From NCBI GenBank assembly GCA_944319935.1, contig CALUFM010000004.1, positions 62,001 through 126,000 of the forward strand: 64,000 nucleotides of DNA. The letters are read 5' to 3'. The position numbers and the translations under genes are program-made. This DNA comes from an uncultured Prevotella sp. GTDB lineage: Bacteria > Bacteroidota > Bacteroidia > Bacteroidales > Bacteroidaceae. The notes under the pieces were generated by a model, which was not told the origin of the DNA, made no database searches, and saw nothing but the letters and a program-made list of their open reading frames with translations. How positions within the stretch are numbered: the stretch's first letter is position 1; each line of letters begins with the position of its first letter. Below, piece by piece: positions 16,952 through 25,559 of the stretch.

Positions 16952-16983
16952 ATTGAAAATGCTTTAAGGGTTAATGAACAATG

Positions 16984-17070
16984 AAGCGCAGAAGCTAAGA
17001 CAAACATTTGGCAAAACGTATTCTCTGATTGAATACAATCCATGAGACATTTGTCTTAACTGCTGCGCTT
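16984..17070. repeat. 21-bp inverted repeat between ispF and porV
   Basis: The arms 16984-17004 and 17050-17070 (AAGCGCAG...TAAGACAAA and its complement) pair at about 18 of 21 positions. The inner ends CAAACATTTG/ACATTTGTC resemble the apical part of family B. It could terminate porV transcription. Confidence 0.65.
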
Positions 17071-17094
17071 GATTATTCCTTTATTCCTCGATAA

Positions 17095-18258
17095 TTACCT
17101 TCTGAACAAATCCTTGATGCCGTCCATGTCGAACGAAAGGGTGAAGCGGAGCGTCTGGTCGAGCGGGTTGCTCTTGGCCGTAGCCCACACATATCCGCAG
17201 TCAAGGGAGAACGCGCTCATGCGGAAACCCGCACCAAACGTGAAATACTTGCGGTTACCCTTGTTCTCAGACTCGTGGTGGTAACCGGCACGAAGCGAGA
17301 ACTTGTCATTGTAAACATACTCCGCGCCGACGCTCCAGCGTATCTCCTGCAGCTCTTCCTTGAAGCCGCCGGGCGCGTCGCCGAAGCTCTTGAATATTCC
17401 GGCGATGCTCGATATGTCGTAATAATCTTTCTGGACACGCTGCTCATAGTCCTCTCCTGACTCGCCGTCTTCCTGTATCGGGTACGTGGGGACAAGCAAC
17501 TTGTTGGCGTCAGCGGCGATGGTGAAGCGGTTGTACTCGTCGATTGGCACCATCAAGGCCGCTCCGAGACGCATGTTCGCCGGTATGAACTCGCTCTGGT
17601 CGCTGCCTCCGAAAGTGATTTTGCTACCTATGTTGCTGATGTTCAGACCCAAACCAAGCTGGCATTCACGCTCGCCTATCATTATGTAGTCGTTGTAATA
17701 ACAAGCGATGTCGGCCGCAAACGCGCTTCCTGGCGACGTATCGTCGGTGTAATCGTACGTAAGGTCAGAGTAAATCCACCTCACCGCGGCGGCGATTGAA
17801 AACTTTTCGCTCAGCATAAGAGAGTAAGCGACGTCCACGGACATCTCGTAAGGATTGATGGTCATGCCGTCGCCGTCACTCGACATCACCTCTCCCAGCG
17901 AGAAATAACGAAGAGACGCCGACACCGCGCTGTAATCTCCGATGCGGTAATAGCCCGCGAGATAGGCCAAGTCCATGTCGTTGACGAGCTGGCGCAGCCA
18001 AGGCGTATAGTTGAGGGCCACCCCCGCGCGGCTGATACAGAACGGATACTTGGCCGGGTTCCAGTATTGCGACACCACGTCAGGGTCGGTCGCCGCGCCG
18101 ACATCACCCATACCGGCGGCACGGGCGTCAGGGGCGATGGTCTGAGACGTGACCGAGTTCTTCTCGGGATTGAATATGTCGGTCTTCTCCTGGCCGTATG
18201 CGCAGACAGAAACAACCGCCATCAACATCGTAACGAGTATCTTATGAAAATTTTTCAT
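17095..18258 (-). CDS. porV: Type IX secretion system outer-membrane protein PorV
   Basis: A 387-residue outer-membrane beta-barrel with signal peptide MKNFHKILVTMLMAVVSVCAYG. The conserved start of the mature part (APDARAAGMGDVGAATDPD, then QYWNPAKYPF) is the PorV/LptO hallmark. In the type IX system PorV shuttles C-terminal-domain cargo from the SprA translocon to the PorU sortase. It lies 231 bp downstream of porU on the same strand, matching the functional partnership. The FadL-like barrel continues to the C-terminal SFDMDGIKDLFRR. Confidence 0.95.
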   Translation of the reverse strand: MKNFHKILVTMLMAVVSVCAYGQEKTDIFNPEKNSVTSQTIAPDARAAGMGDVGAATDPDVVSQYWNPAKYPFCISRAGVALNYTPWLRQLVNDMDLAYLAGYYRIGDYSAVSASLRYFSLGEVMSSDGDGMTINPYEMSVDVAYSLMLSEKFSIAAAVRWIYSDLTYDYTDDTSPGSAFAADIACYYNDYIMIGERECQLGLGLNISNIGSKITFGGSDQSEFIPANMRLGAALMVPIDEYNRFTIAADANKLLVPTYPIQEDGESGEDYEQRVQKDYYDISSIAGIFKSFGDAPGGFKEELQEIRWSVGAEYVYNDKFSLRAGYHHESENKGNRKYFTFGAGFRMSAFSLDCGYVWATAKSNPLDQTLRFTLSFDMDGIKDLFRR

Positions 18259-18396
18259 CGTGTCTTTTGATTTTCAATGACATTTATGACAGCACGTCTT
18301 TCCATGCCATCCGCATGCATGGAAAAGGCGTCCTTCTTAATAACTGATTTTTTACTTTATTATTGTACGGCAAAGGCTTGCAAACGAAAATTAACA

Positions 18397-18451
18397 GTCG
18401 GGAACTCGGCAACCCACCACACGCAACAGCTTCAATTGCCAAATTCCCGAC
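18397..18451. terminator. Hairpin between porU and porV
   Basis: The 8-bp arms GTCGGGAA (18397-18404) and TTCCCGAC (18444-18451) enclose 39 bp. No T run follows, so it may be an RNA-processing or attenuating structure rather than a full terminator. No clear -7 box for porV was found in 18259-18489. Confidence 0.4.
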
Positions 18452-18489
18452 CGCCAGACGCCACTTGCAGCGCAAGAGGCACACGTTTG

Positions 18490-21400
18490 TCAGTTGATTA
18501 TTATGAGTTTCTTCGCCTTCGACACCATTCCGCTGCCGTCGCCGCCGAGCTTCACGCGATAGATGTAAACGCCTGTGCCCAAGCGTCCGCCATCGTTGCC
18601 GGTAAGGTCCCAGTCAACCGTGTACGCGCCTGACGCCGACACGCCGCTCTCGGCATGCTTCCACAGAGGCCGCCCGCTGACGTCAAACACCTCAATCTCA
18701 ACGTCGAGGTTGCTTCCGGCACGGTCATGCGTGATGATGAACGTCGTGCTTGTGGTGGCGGGATTTGACGTACAATCGATGCTGTAAAGGCTCGGCGACA
18801 GCCCGCTGACGACATTAAATGTCAGTTCGGCGGTAGAAGAATTGTTCAATATGTCCCAAGCGCGGAACTTCAGGGTGTGCTTGCCCGGTGTCAACGCCGG
18901 TATATTATAATAGGTGCGGCCGCGCGTGTAGCTGCCGAAGTCGTACTCAAAGTTCTCGTTCAGCACGTAAGTCTTGGCCATGTCGCCGTCGATGGTCAGC
19001 ACGAGGTCATGCCCAACGCCGCTGCCGGTGGTGTTAAGGCCGTCCTTGTCGGATATTTCGGCCACGAAGTAAGGCGTGGTGTTAACGTTGCCTCCGTTCA
19101 CAAAGGCTGGAGAATTGAGATAACAGTAGATGGACGGACCTATGGAGTCATTGCCAAGCGCGCCCGTGCCGCCCACGATGAAGTCGCCGTTGCTGCCGTT
19201 CACAGCCTCAAGCGTTGAGGAATTTACCGCCACGATGTTGATTAGACCGGTATCGTCACTGTAGTCAATGTCCCTCGGAACGGCGAAAGTTATGGTGAAC
19301 TCGCCGCCGCGAACGCTGTCGTTGCCGTTGAACAGCACCGTGCTGCGGTCAGAATACCTGAACGGCGTGCTTGCGCCGTCAGCCGAAGTGTCGTTCAGGC
19401 GGCATTCCACTTCCGTCTCGGCGTCTCTCACCAAGGCCGTCACCACTCCGCCGAACGACGTGTCAGTGCCGCCGCCGGCAGCCTCGATGTGCCCTTTTAC
19501 CGTGACAACAGAGCCGGCAGAGATCTGCGGCAGCTCGTCAGCCTCGGCCAGGTTGACGCCGTTTATGCTGTCAATCACGGCTCCGGCCTTAGGCACGTTA
19601 AGCTTCAGGGCAGGGTCGCCGAGCAGCGAATATTGCAGCTTGTTCTCTGTCCTGTCAGCCCCTGTCTCAATCAGATTGTTCTTGGCGAGCCTCTGCGCCT
19701 CGCCTATGGATACGTATCCGCCGTCCCCGGGCGTGAGCAACGCCCTCAGGTAAGCCTTGTTGATGGCGTTGTTACGGTCGGTGAAGACGGTTCGTGTTGT
19801 GCCGAAGAAGGCCACAGCCCCGCCGTGTTCGTTAAGCACGGCGGTCTCGCCGATGTTGGTCTCAAGGCCGTCAAAGGGCATGATGTCGCACGAGGCGGTA
19901 ATCCACAGGGGCAGGTTCTCGTTTGTGAACGAGGCGAAGTCGTTGACGGTCAGCACCCTCTCGTGTGACATCTGGTCGGGGCGGCCGTGCCCGCAGTAGT
20001 TCATTATCAACGCCCCCGAAGCCTGACGCTGCTTCACTATGCGGGTGACATCGGGGTAAGAGTTGCCCGTAGACGAACTCTCGCGCTTGTAGGCGTCCCA
20101 CATTATGCGCTCCACCTGGAACGAGTGGTTGATGCTTTCGGTCAGCGTGGCCATCTGGTCGGCGTCGTCCATGTGCCTGTTTTCGTCGCCGTCGTCGCCC
20201 ATGAAGACGAACAGGTTCTGCCACGCCCCGGCGTTCTTATTCTCGGCGTAGCGTATGGTCTTGTCAACCATTATCTTGGCCTCGGCAGCCGTGCGCACGG
20301 GGAAACGCCCCACGGCCACGTCGAGCTTGTCGGTCTCGCTCGGGTTGCCGCCCTCACCGTCGTCAAGACAGCAGAAGAAGCCGTCGTCAATGTAACAATC
20401 CACGTAGCTGAACGAGTTCTCGCTCTCGTGGCATAGCAGCAGGTCGTCGGCGTTGAGCCCTTGGCATTCGGCCGTGTTCAGGCGGTTGTCCCACACGCAG
20501 TCGCCGAAGAGCAGCAGGTACGACGGCATGTCGGCCTCTGTCTCGGCGCGGTCATACATCATCTTGAGATACCTGCGGTATGCGTTTGCGTCAGGCGTGC
20601 CGCTCGAGAACTCGTTGTACAGCTCGTCGGCCGGCACGATGTTCACCCTCATGCCGTCCCTCTGCTCGTGAAACTCTTTCAGCCTTTGCGCCTCGGCGGT
20701 GAGCTTCGCCGTCGTGGGCACTATTATCACCATGTCGGCCTGGGGGTCGGCGTGGTGGTCTTGGTTGGTTATGTTGTAGACGTACTCAGGCGAGGGGAAC
20801 GACCGTCCGGCCAGCGTCGGCCTCGGAGCGGGGTTGGCATAGCTGGCCGAGATGTAGTCAAGGTGCGCCGGCCCGCCCGAAACGGTGGTCAGGGTGATGG
20901 TGTCGGCGATGCCGGTGTTTTGTATGTCATACGTCTGCATCACCTCCTTCCCCTCGTCATAATCTGAGAATGACTTGAACTCAAGCGTGCCTACGTCAAC
21001 GCCGTTGATGGCGACCCTCACCGTTGACGGCTGCCCCACGGTGGCCGCCACTGTCACGCTCGCGTCGCCGGGCACGGCCGACGGGGGCGCAAGCACGTAA
21101 CTCTTTGACGCCCCCAAGTTTATAGGGTCGTCCTCGAAGAGGTTTCGCCCGCCCTGGAACCAGGCGAAGTTGTCAACCTCGTGCAGCGCATGGTAATCGT
21201 CAGCCGAGGGATAGAACGAGTCTACGAAGGCCGTACTGTCAACCGTGAGCGGATCGCCGTCGCTCTCGGTCAGGAAGTAATAGCCGTAGTCCGAATAGGG
21301 GTTGCGCGTGCGGCTCCTGGCTTTCTCGCTGCTCCATGACACAGGCCCTTGGGCGTGGAACAGCCTGCGACCGCCCACCATGCAGGTGGGCACCTCCTTG

Positions 21401-22059
21401 AGGTCGTCGTATTTCACGAGGTCTTCTTCCGTCAGCACCTCGTTCTGCAAAGCTCCGCCGTAGCCGTACACCTTCACACGGCTGATGTCGCTCAGCCCCG
21501 CGCTGCGCACCAAGGCCTCGGTCAGCTCGTATACGCCGGTTGACGGCACACGTATTTTTGCCCACGTGCCCGAAGCCAGCACAGAGTGAGCCGCGTAGCG
21601 GTCGGCGCGCGACCTTGAGGCGGCGGCCCTCGTGGCGGCCTTGGCACGGCCAACCGGGCGCGACTTGACATCGAGCATGAAGCTGACGAGCTTCATCCGC
21701 TTGCCTCCACGCTCCACCAGCGGCACGAACGCCACTTCAAGATGCCCACGCCTGCGCTCTACCACAACACGTGAGGTGACGGCCGGCAGCGGCGGCAGCG
21801 GCTTGCCGGTTATCTGATCGTAACGCCCGGCGTCGGCGTCGCTCATCTCCAGGAACTCGGGATACTCTATGCTTACCGTGTAAACAGAGTCTTCCCACGC
21901 CCCTTCGAGCGGCATCGAGTATGTGAAATATGGCAACACGCTGTCAATCTTAACCTCGTCAGCCGTGAGGTTAAAGAACTTTTCCGACTTTCCGCTGACA
22001 CCTGTCACACAGAAAGCCAGCAGCGCGAGCAGCGGCAAAAAAAGTTTAGCTTTTATCAT
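18490..22059 (-). CDS. porU: Type IX secretion system sortase PorU
   Basis: This 1189-residue gingipain-related (C25) protein removes C-terminal signals from type IX cargo and attaches the cargo to the cell surface. A signal peptide (MIKAKLFLPLLALLAFCVTG) leads a long N-terminal beta domain. The C25 catalytic domain has H691 in NYCGHG and C724 in ITASCDIMPFDG. An Ig-like region follows, and the end (LGTGVYIYRVKLGGDGSGM) is a type IX C-terminal domain. The gene overlaps the FAH-family gene upstream by four bases (ATGA), so both share a promoter. Confidence 0.96.
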   Translation of the reverse strand: MIKAKLFLPLLALLAFCVTGVSGKSEKFFNLTADEVKIDSVLPYFTYSMPLEGAWEDSVYTVSIEYPEFLEMSDADAGRYDQITGKPLPPLPAVTSRVVVERRRGHLEVAFVPLVERGGKRMKLVSFMLDVKSRPVGRAKAATRAAASRSRADRYAAHSVLASGTWAKIRVPSTGVYELTEALVRSAGLSDISRVKVYGYGGALQNEVLTEEDLVKYDDLKEVPTCMVGGRRLFHAQGPVSWSSEKARSRTRNPYSDYGYYFLTESDGDPLTVDSTAFVDSFYPSADDYHALHEVDNFAWFQGGRNLFEDDPINLGASKSYVLAPPSAVPGDASVTVAATVGQPSTVRVAINGVDVGTLEFKSFSDYDEGKEVMQTYDIQNTGIADTITLTTVSGGPAHLDYISASYANPAPRPTLAGRSFPSPEYVYNITNQDHHADPQADMVIIVPTTAKLTAEAQRLKEFHEQRDGMRVNIVPADELYNEFSSGTPDANAYRRYLKMMYDRAETEADMPSYLLLFGDCVWDNRLNTAECQGLNADDLLLCHESENSFSYVDCYIDDGFFCCLDDGEGGNPSETDKLDVAVGRFPVRTAAEAKIMVDKTIRYAENKNAGAWQNLFVFMGDDGDENRHMDDADQMATLTESINHSFQVERIMWDAYKRESSSTGNSYPDVTRIVKQRQASGALIMNYCGHGRPDQMSHERVLTVNDFASFTNENLPLWITASCDIMPFDGLETNIGETAVLNEHGGAVAFFGTTRTVFTDRNNAINKAYLRALLTPGDGGYVSIGEAQRLAKNNLIETGADRTENKLQYSLLGDPALKLNVPKAGAVIDSINGVNLAEADELPQISAGSVVTVKGHIEAAGGGTDTSFGGVVTALVRDAETEVECRLNDTSADGASTPFRYSDRSTVLFNGNDSVRGGEFTITFAVPRDIDYSDDTGLINIVAVNSSTLEAVNGSNGDFIVGGTGALGNDSIGPSIYCYLNSPAFVNGGNVNTTPYFVAEISDKDGLNTTGSGVGHDLVLTIDGDMAKTYVLNENFEYDFGSYTRGRTYYNIPALTPGKHTLKFRAWDILNNSSTAELTFNVVSGLSPSLYSIDCTSNPATTSTTFIITHDRAGSNLDVEIEVFDVSGRPLWKHAESGVSASGAYTVDWDLTGNDGGRLGTGVYIYRVKLGGDGSGMVSKAKKLIIIN

Positions 22060-22673
22060 TTTACATTGAAATCCAATACCTTGCGGTCTTCTATCCAGCC
22101 CTCAATATGGTCGTTGACGCTGACCGGACCTACCCCGGCCGGCGTGCCCGTATAGAGCAGGTCGCCCGTCTTCAGCGTGAACCAGCGGCTGATGTAGGCA
22201 ATCAGCTCGTCCACCTTGAACAGCATGTCGGCCGAACAGCCTTCTTGCACGGTCTGCCCGTTCCTGTCCAGGCGGAAGCGCAACGCCTGAATGTCCCTCA
22301 GCTTGGCCACATCCACCCACTCGCCTATGACAGCCGCTCCGTCAAAACTCTTGCACAAGTCCCACGGCTTGCCCTCGGCGCGCAGCTTGCGCTGCAGCTC
22401 GCGGGCGGTGAAGTCAACGCCGACGGTCACCGCGTCGTAATACCTGTGGGCGAACCTCTGCGGTATGCTCTTGCCCAAACGGCAGATGCGCACCACCAAC
22501 TCGCCCTCATAGTCGATGCGCCCGAGGTCGTCAGGCATGAAAAACGGCTTACGGTCTTTCAGCAAAGACGAGTCGGCCTTGGTGAAAATCACCGGTTCTT
22601 CTGGTTTATATAACGCCCCGTCAAGCTCTTTATTGTGCAGGATGTAGTTCATCCCTACTGCAAAAATCTTCAT
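22056..22673 (-). CDS. Fumarylacetoacetate hydrolase-family protein
   Basis: A 205-residue cytosolic protein of the FAH fold. KIFAVGMNYILHNKELD at the start, DYEGELVVRICR (metal-binding glutamate) near residue 55, VGVDFTARELQ near 90 and GDLLYTGTPAGVGPV near 175 match the YcgM/FAHD1 subgroup, which acts on acylpyruvates or oxaloacetate. The reaction here is inferred only. Its stop overlaps the start of porU by four bases; such coupling of a metabolic gene to porU makes sense only as operon convenience. Promoter at 22888-22895. Confidence 0.92.
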   Translation of the reverse strand: MKIFAVGMNYILHNKELDGALYKPEEPVIFTKADSSLLKDRKPFFMPDDLGRIDYEGELVVRICRLGKSIPQRFAHRYYDAVTVGVDFTARELQRKLRAEGKPWDLCKSFDGAAVIGEWVDVAKLRDIQALRFRLDRNGQTVQEGCSADMLFKVDELIAYISRWFTLKTGDLLYTGTPAGVGPVSVNDHIEGWIEDRKVLDFNVK

Positions 22674-22734
22674 ATCCTATCACCTTATATATATTGGCAG
22701 GAGGCCGCCCGAATATCACCGCATGCGCGCCCAT

Positions 22735-22830
22735 ATTGCAAAACACGGCAAACAGCCTCGCGAAAGGCCACATTTCACGCCGCCGTTCACGGCCTTTTGC
22801 AACGCGAAAGGCCGTCTTCCGCAAACCCGC
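22735..22830. repeat. Family A palindromic repeat, copy 6, in the FAH-porU leader
   Basis: AAAGGCCACATTTCACGC and GGCCTTTTGCAACGCGAAAGGCC units lie between the -7 box at 22888 and the start at 22673, so the copy would be transcribed as part of a long leader. Confidence 0.75.
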
Positions 22831-22887
22831 CTGGCACGGGTGGCGCAACCGAACGACGCGGCACGGACAACGCTCCGCCTCTGCCCG

Positions 22888-22895
22888 CAAAGATA
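22888..22895 (-). promoter_or_regulatory. -7 box of the FAH-porU unit
   Basis: On the minus strand the site reads TATCTTTG. It gives a leader of about 210 nt before the FAH start, containing the family A palindrome. Confidence 0.55.
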
Positions 22896-22925
22896 ACACT
22901 TTTCAATGAAACCGCAAAATATATA

Positions 22926-23222
22926 AAGCAGACGAGCGGACAGGGACGAGCAGACGAGCAGGCAGTAACAAGCAGACAAGCAGGCAGTAACAAGCAGACG
23001 AGCGAGCAGGGACAAGCAGACAAGTTTACAGTAACGAGCAGACAAGCAGGCAGGGACAAGCAGACGAGTTAACAGCAACAAGCAAACGAGCGGGCAGCGA
23101 CAAGTGAACGAAAGAAAAACGAGCAGACAAACAGCAAGGCAAATCTCCTTGTCTGCTTGTCTGCTCGTAACTTGTCTGCTCGTCCCTGTAAACTTGTCTG
23201 CTGTTCCTCGTCGCTTGTCTGC
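22926..23222. repeat. Family C array, long head-on pair
   Basis: About 190 bp of AGCAGACAAG/AGCAGACGAG units point toward a shorter block of CTTGTCTGCT units. The centre reads AAGGCAAATCTCCTTGTCTG, the complement of the CAAGGAGATTTGC found in the other family C loops. ORFs here are repetitive shadows. It fills the gap between the FAH and TM2 genes. Confidence 0.9.
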
Positions 23223-23230
23223 CGGAAAAG

Positions 23231-23566
23231 CTACAACAGCGTCAATATCGTTTCAAGGTTCTTGTCACGTGTGGCGTCCATTATCAGGAAAATGTCCACT
23301 ATCCACCATATATACGCACCTCCACAAGTCAACAACTTGCCCACGCCAATGCCCACGGAACCGATGTAAAACCTGTCAACTCCGAAATAGCCTAACAAAA
23401 TTGACAGGATCAAGGAAATTGTGGGGTCTTTCAGTTGTGACATTACGATACTCGCGCGCGTTGCGTCGTTGCACCTGCACAACTTCTCACGCACAATGTC
23501 AAAGCTCCCAGGCGGCAGCTTCGAGCCGTGTATAAGGAGCAACTGCTCCACCCTTTCACTGTCCAT
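23231..23566 (-). CDS. TM2-domain membrane protein
   Basis: A 111-residue protein with a charged helical N-terminal half and a TM2 domain: two membrane helices (SLILSILLGYFGVDRFYIG and the KLLTCGGAYIWWIVDIF region, residues 50-95) joined by a short turn with the typical GVDRFY-G motif. TM2 proteins have no firm biochemical role in bacteria. It is the last gene of a three-gene unit (CD225, DUF2752, TM2) with 29 and 14-bp gaps, which suggests a common job in the envelope. Confidence 0.9.
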   Translation of the reverse strand: MDSERVEQLLLIHGSKLPPGSFDIVREKLCRCNDATRASIVMSQLKDPTISLILSILLGYFGVDRFYIGSVGIGVGKLLTCGGAYIWWIVDIFLIMDATRDKNLETILTLL

Positions 23567-23595
23567 AAGCCAAATGTTTAGATGTTACGGGTGTT

Positions 23596-23970
23596 TCAAA
23601 CCCCCAAGACGTTTCTTACGACAAACCAAATGCAGAATGTCACGATGTAAAAGTTCACAAGCCACTTGTTCTCGATGAAGTCGCCCACCTTGCGCTGCCA
23701 CTCGCCCGTAAGCACCCAACGCTGCACGACAAACGCCATGGCGTAAGGACCGGAATACACCAAAAAGAAGTTGTACTTCACGGCCCCGGCCACGTCACCG
23801 TGCAGCAGGGCGTGGATAGCCCGCTGTATGCCGCACCCCGGACAACTAAGGCCGGTAAGCATCTTGAACGGGCACTTGGGCATCAGCACGTACTTTACGG
23901 GGTCAAGGAAATAAAGACCCACCACAACGCCGACAGCCAACAGAAGCACCCACGCTCGTGAGAACCTCAC
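23596..23970 (-). CDS. DUF2752 membrane protein
   Basis: A 124-residue integral membrane protein. The family signature CPGCGIQRAIHALLHGD lies near residues 44-60. Hydrophobic stretches are at 8-25, 64-85 and 103-123. DUF2752 proteins occur widely in Bacteroidota, often next to TM2 or CD225 proteins, as here. The paired cysteines might bind metal or form a disulfide, but this is not shown. Confidence 0.9.
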   Translation of the reverse strand: MRFSRAWVLLLAVGVVVGLYFLDPVKYVLMPKCPFKMLTGLSCPGCGIQRAIHALLHGDVAGAVKYNFFLVYSGPYAMAFVVQRWVLTGEWQRKVGDFIENKWLVNFYIVTFCIWFVVRNVLGV

Positions 23971-23984
23971 CTACTCTACTGCGT

Positions 23985-24266
23985 TTACAACGAATACAAT
24001 GCCGCGCCATAAATGAGAGTAAGCGCAGCATAAGCGATGCCAACTACAAGGCCTGCCACTATACCTATTATGCTCCACTTCTTTGCGTCAGCGGACGCCT
24101 GCATGGCAAGGTCATACTGCTTCAGCATGTACAGCGAATTGACTTTCGACGCCTTCACAATGCCTACTATTCCGAAAGGAAGGCAGCAGAAGATTGTTGT
24201 CAAGATGGCCAAAGCCATGTAGTTGTTCGGCTTCGGCGGCATGGGAGATTGATTGTATGTTTCCAT
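23985..24266 (-). CDS. CD225/dispanin-family membrane protein
   Basis: A 93-residue protein starting METYNQSPMPPKPNNYM. The CD225 pattern is clear: ALAILTTIFCCLPFGIVGIVKASKVN (first membrane segment and conserved loop), a charged YDLAMQASADAKKW linker, and a second segment GIVAGLVVGIAYAALTLIY. An upstream in-frame ATG at 24386 would add 40 residues but lies before the -7 box at 24326-24333, so 24266 is chosen. It heads the three-gene unit. Distant relatives include eukaryotic IFITM proteins; the bacterial function is unknown. Confidence 0.9.
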   Translation of the reverse strand: METYNQSPMPPKPNNYMALAILTTIFCCLPFGIVGIVKASKVNSLYMLKQYDLAMQASADAKKWSIIGIVAGLVVGIAYAALTLIYGAALYSL

Positions 24267-24325
24267 GATTTTAAAGTTTATGTCGGCAGATGACACAATG
24301 CAATCCGCCGAGGATGTTAATATTG

Positions 24326-24333
24326 CAAATATA
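24326..24333 (-). promoter_or_regulatory. -7 box of the CD225-DUF2752-TM2 unit
   Basis: On the minus strand it reads TATATTTG. It places the transcript start near 24319 and a leader of about 53 nt before the CD225 start. Confidence 0.65.
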
Positions 24334-24386
24334 CTAATAATTATCCATACGGCCTTACATTTCACTCTGTTTTTCGCCTGAAACAC

Positions 24387-24420
24387 AAAAAAAGGCGTCC
24401 GTTTTCACAAACGGACACCC
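24387..24420 (-). terminator. Rho-independent terminator of the ribosomal protein/tsf operon
   Basis: On the minus strand a GTCCGTTT/AAACGGAC stem with a four-base loop is followed by GCC and seven T residues, about 45 bp after the tsf stop codon. Confidence 0.9.
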
Positions 24421-24461
24421 CTTAACACATGAAAAGTTTTATTATTCTTGCTTTTGCTTTA

Positions 24462-25451
24462 TTATTCAGCACGCAGCGTGAAACGCTTGAAAGCAACAAC
24501 CGTAAGCTCCTTGTCGGCGGCGCGCAGATAATCTGCAACGCTCATCTTGCTGTCCTGGATGTACTCCTGGTTCAGCAGGCAAGAGTCCTTGAAGAACTTG
24601 GCCATACGTCCCTTTGCGATGTTCTGAACCATCTGCTCAGGCATGTTGGCAGCCTTCTGCTCGGCTGTTTCCTTCTTGATTTTGCGTATTTCCTCGGCCT
24701 GGGCCTCAGTGATGTTGCCCTTCATGATGCCTTCGTTGATATGCTCTTCGTTCTCTGCGATGTAGAGATTGAAGCCGGCTTTCTTCAAAGCTGCCTCAAC
24801 AGCCTTGTTGACTTGCTCTTCCTTGGTCTTCTCGATGGCGACTTTCAGCTCGCTGTCCTTAACCTCCTGGGGTACGCTTGCTTCGTCGAGAGCCACAGGG
24901 TTCATGGCAGCCACCTGCATTGCGATGTTGTGAGCCTGCTCTTCGGCGGGCTTGTTGGTCTGCACCATCGTGCAAAGCAAGTGCTTGTTCATGTGGTCGT
25001 AAACAGAAACATTGCCTCCCTCAAGGTAGAGGTAGCCGTCAAGTTCGGTCTTCTCGCCGGTAACGCCTGAGCGAGATATAACCTCATCCTGCACCGTGCT
25101 GCCGTTCAAGGGCAGAGCCTTAACCTCGTCAAGAGTCTTGGCCTTTGCCTCGACAGCGGCGTCGAGGATGCTCTGTGTCAGGGCGATGAAGTCCTTTCCG
25201 TTGGCAACGAAGTCGGTCTCACACTTCAAGGCAATCATTGCGGCGAAGCCGTCAACGGCCTTTACCAGCACACAACCGTTAGAAGTCTCGCGGTCGCTAC
25301 GCTTTGCGGCGATGGCCTGACCCTTCTCGCGGATGATTTCAATCGCCTTGTCAAAGTCGCCGTCGCTCTCGGTGAGAGCCTTCTTGCAGTCCGCGAGGCC
25401 GGCACCGGTCATCTTGCGGATTTTCTGTATGTCAGCTATTGATACAGCCAT
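24462..25451 (-). CDS. tsf: Translation elongation factor Ts
   Basis: EF-Ts (329 residues) recycles EF-Tu by exchanging GDP for GTP. The N-terminal UBA-like domain reads ADIQKIRKMTGAGLADCKKAL and is followed by the core motif KCETDFVANGKDF near residue 77 (the TDFVAN block contacts EF-Tu). The length fits Bacteroidales members. It is the last gene of rplM-rpsI-rpsB-tsf and is followed by a strong terminator. Confidence 0.98.
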   Translation of the reverse strand: MAVSIADIQKIRKMTGAGLADCKKALTESDGDFDKAIEIIREKGQAIAAKRSDRETSNGCVLVKAVDGFAAMIALKCETDFVANGKDFIALTQSILDAAVEAKAKTLDEVKALPLNGSTVQDEVISRSGVTGEKTELDGYLYLEGGNVSVYDHMNKHLLCTMVQTNKPAEEQAHNIAMQVAAMNPVALDEASVPQEVKDSELKVAIEKTKEEQVNKAVEAALKKAGFNLYIAENEEHINEGIMKGNITEAQAEEIRKIKKETAEQKAANMPEQMVQNIAKGRMAKFFKDSCLLNQEYIQDSKMSVADYLRAADKELTVVAFKRFTLRAE

Positions 25452-25499
25452 AATTGTATTTTCTGAATAAGTTAAATGTTACTTTCATATAAGGTAGGC

Positions 25500-25541
25500 A
25501 AGTCACAAGCTACGGCTTGTCTCTTGCGGCTTGCCCGCCTG
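25500..25541. promoter_or_regulatory. Small hairpin in the rpsB-tsf gap
   Basis: ACAAGC-TACG-GCTTGT (25505-25520) inside a wider GGCAAG...CTTGCC pairing lies in the 108-bp gap. It may tune tsf expression or mRNA processing; this is only a structural observation. Confidence 0.35.
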
Positions 25542-25559
25542 TTTGCTTTAAATCAAAAA

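Noticed and set aside
22694..23081. Small ORFs coding for repetitive Cys/Leu/Ala-rich or Gln/Lys-rich peptides
   Set aside because: They simply read the family C and A repeats in several frames, with no promoter and no family features.
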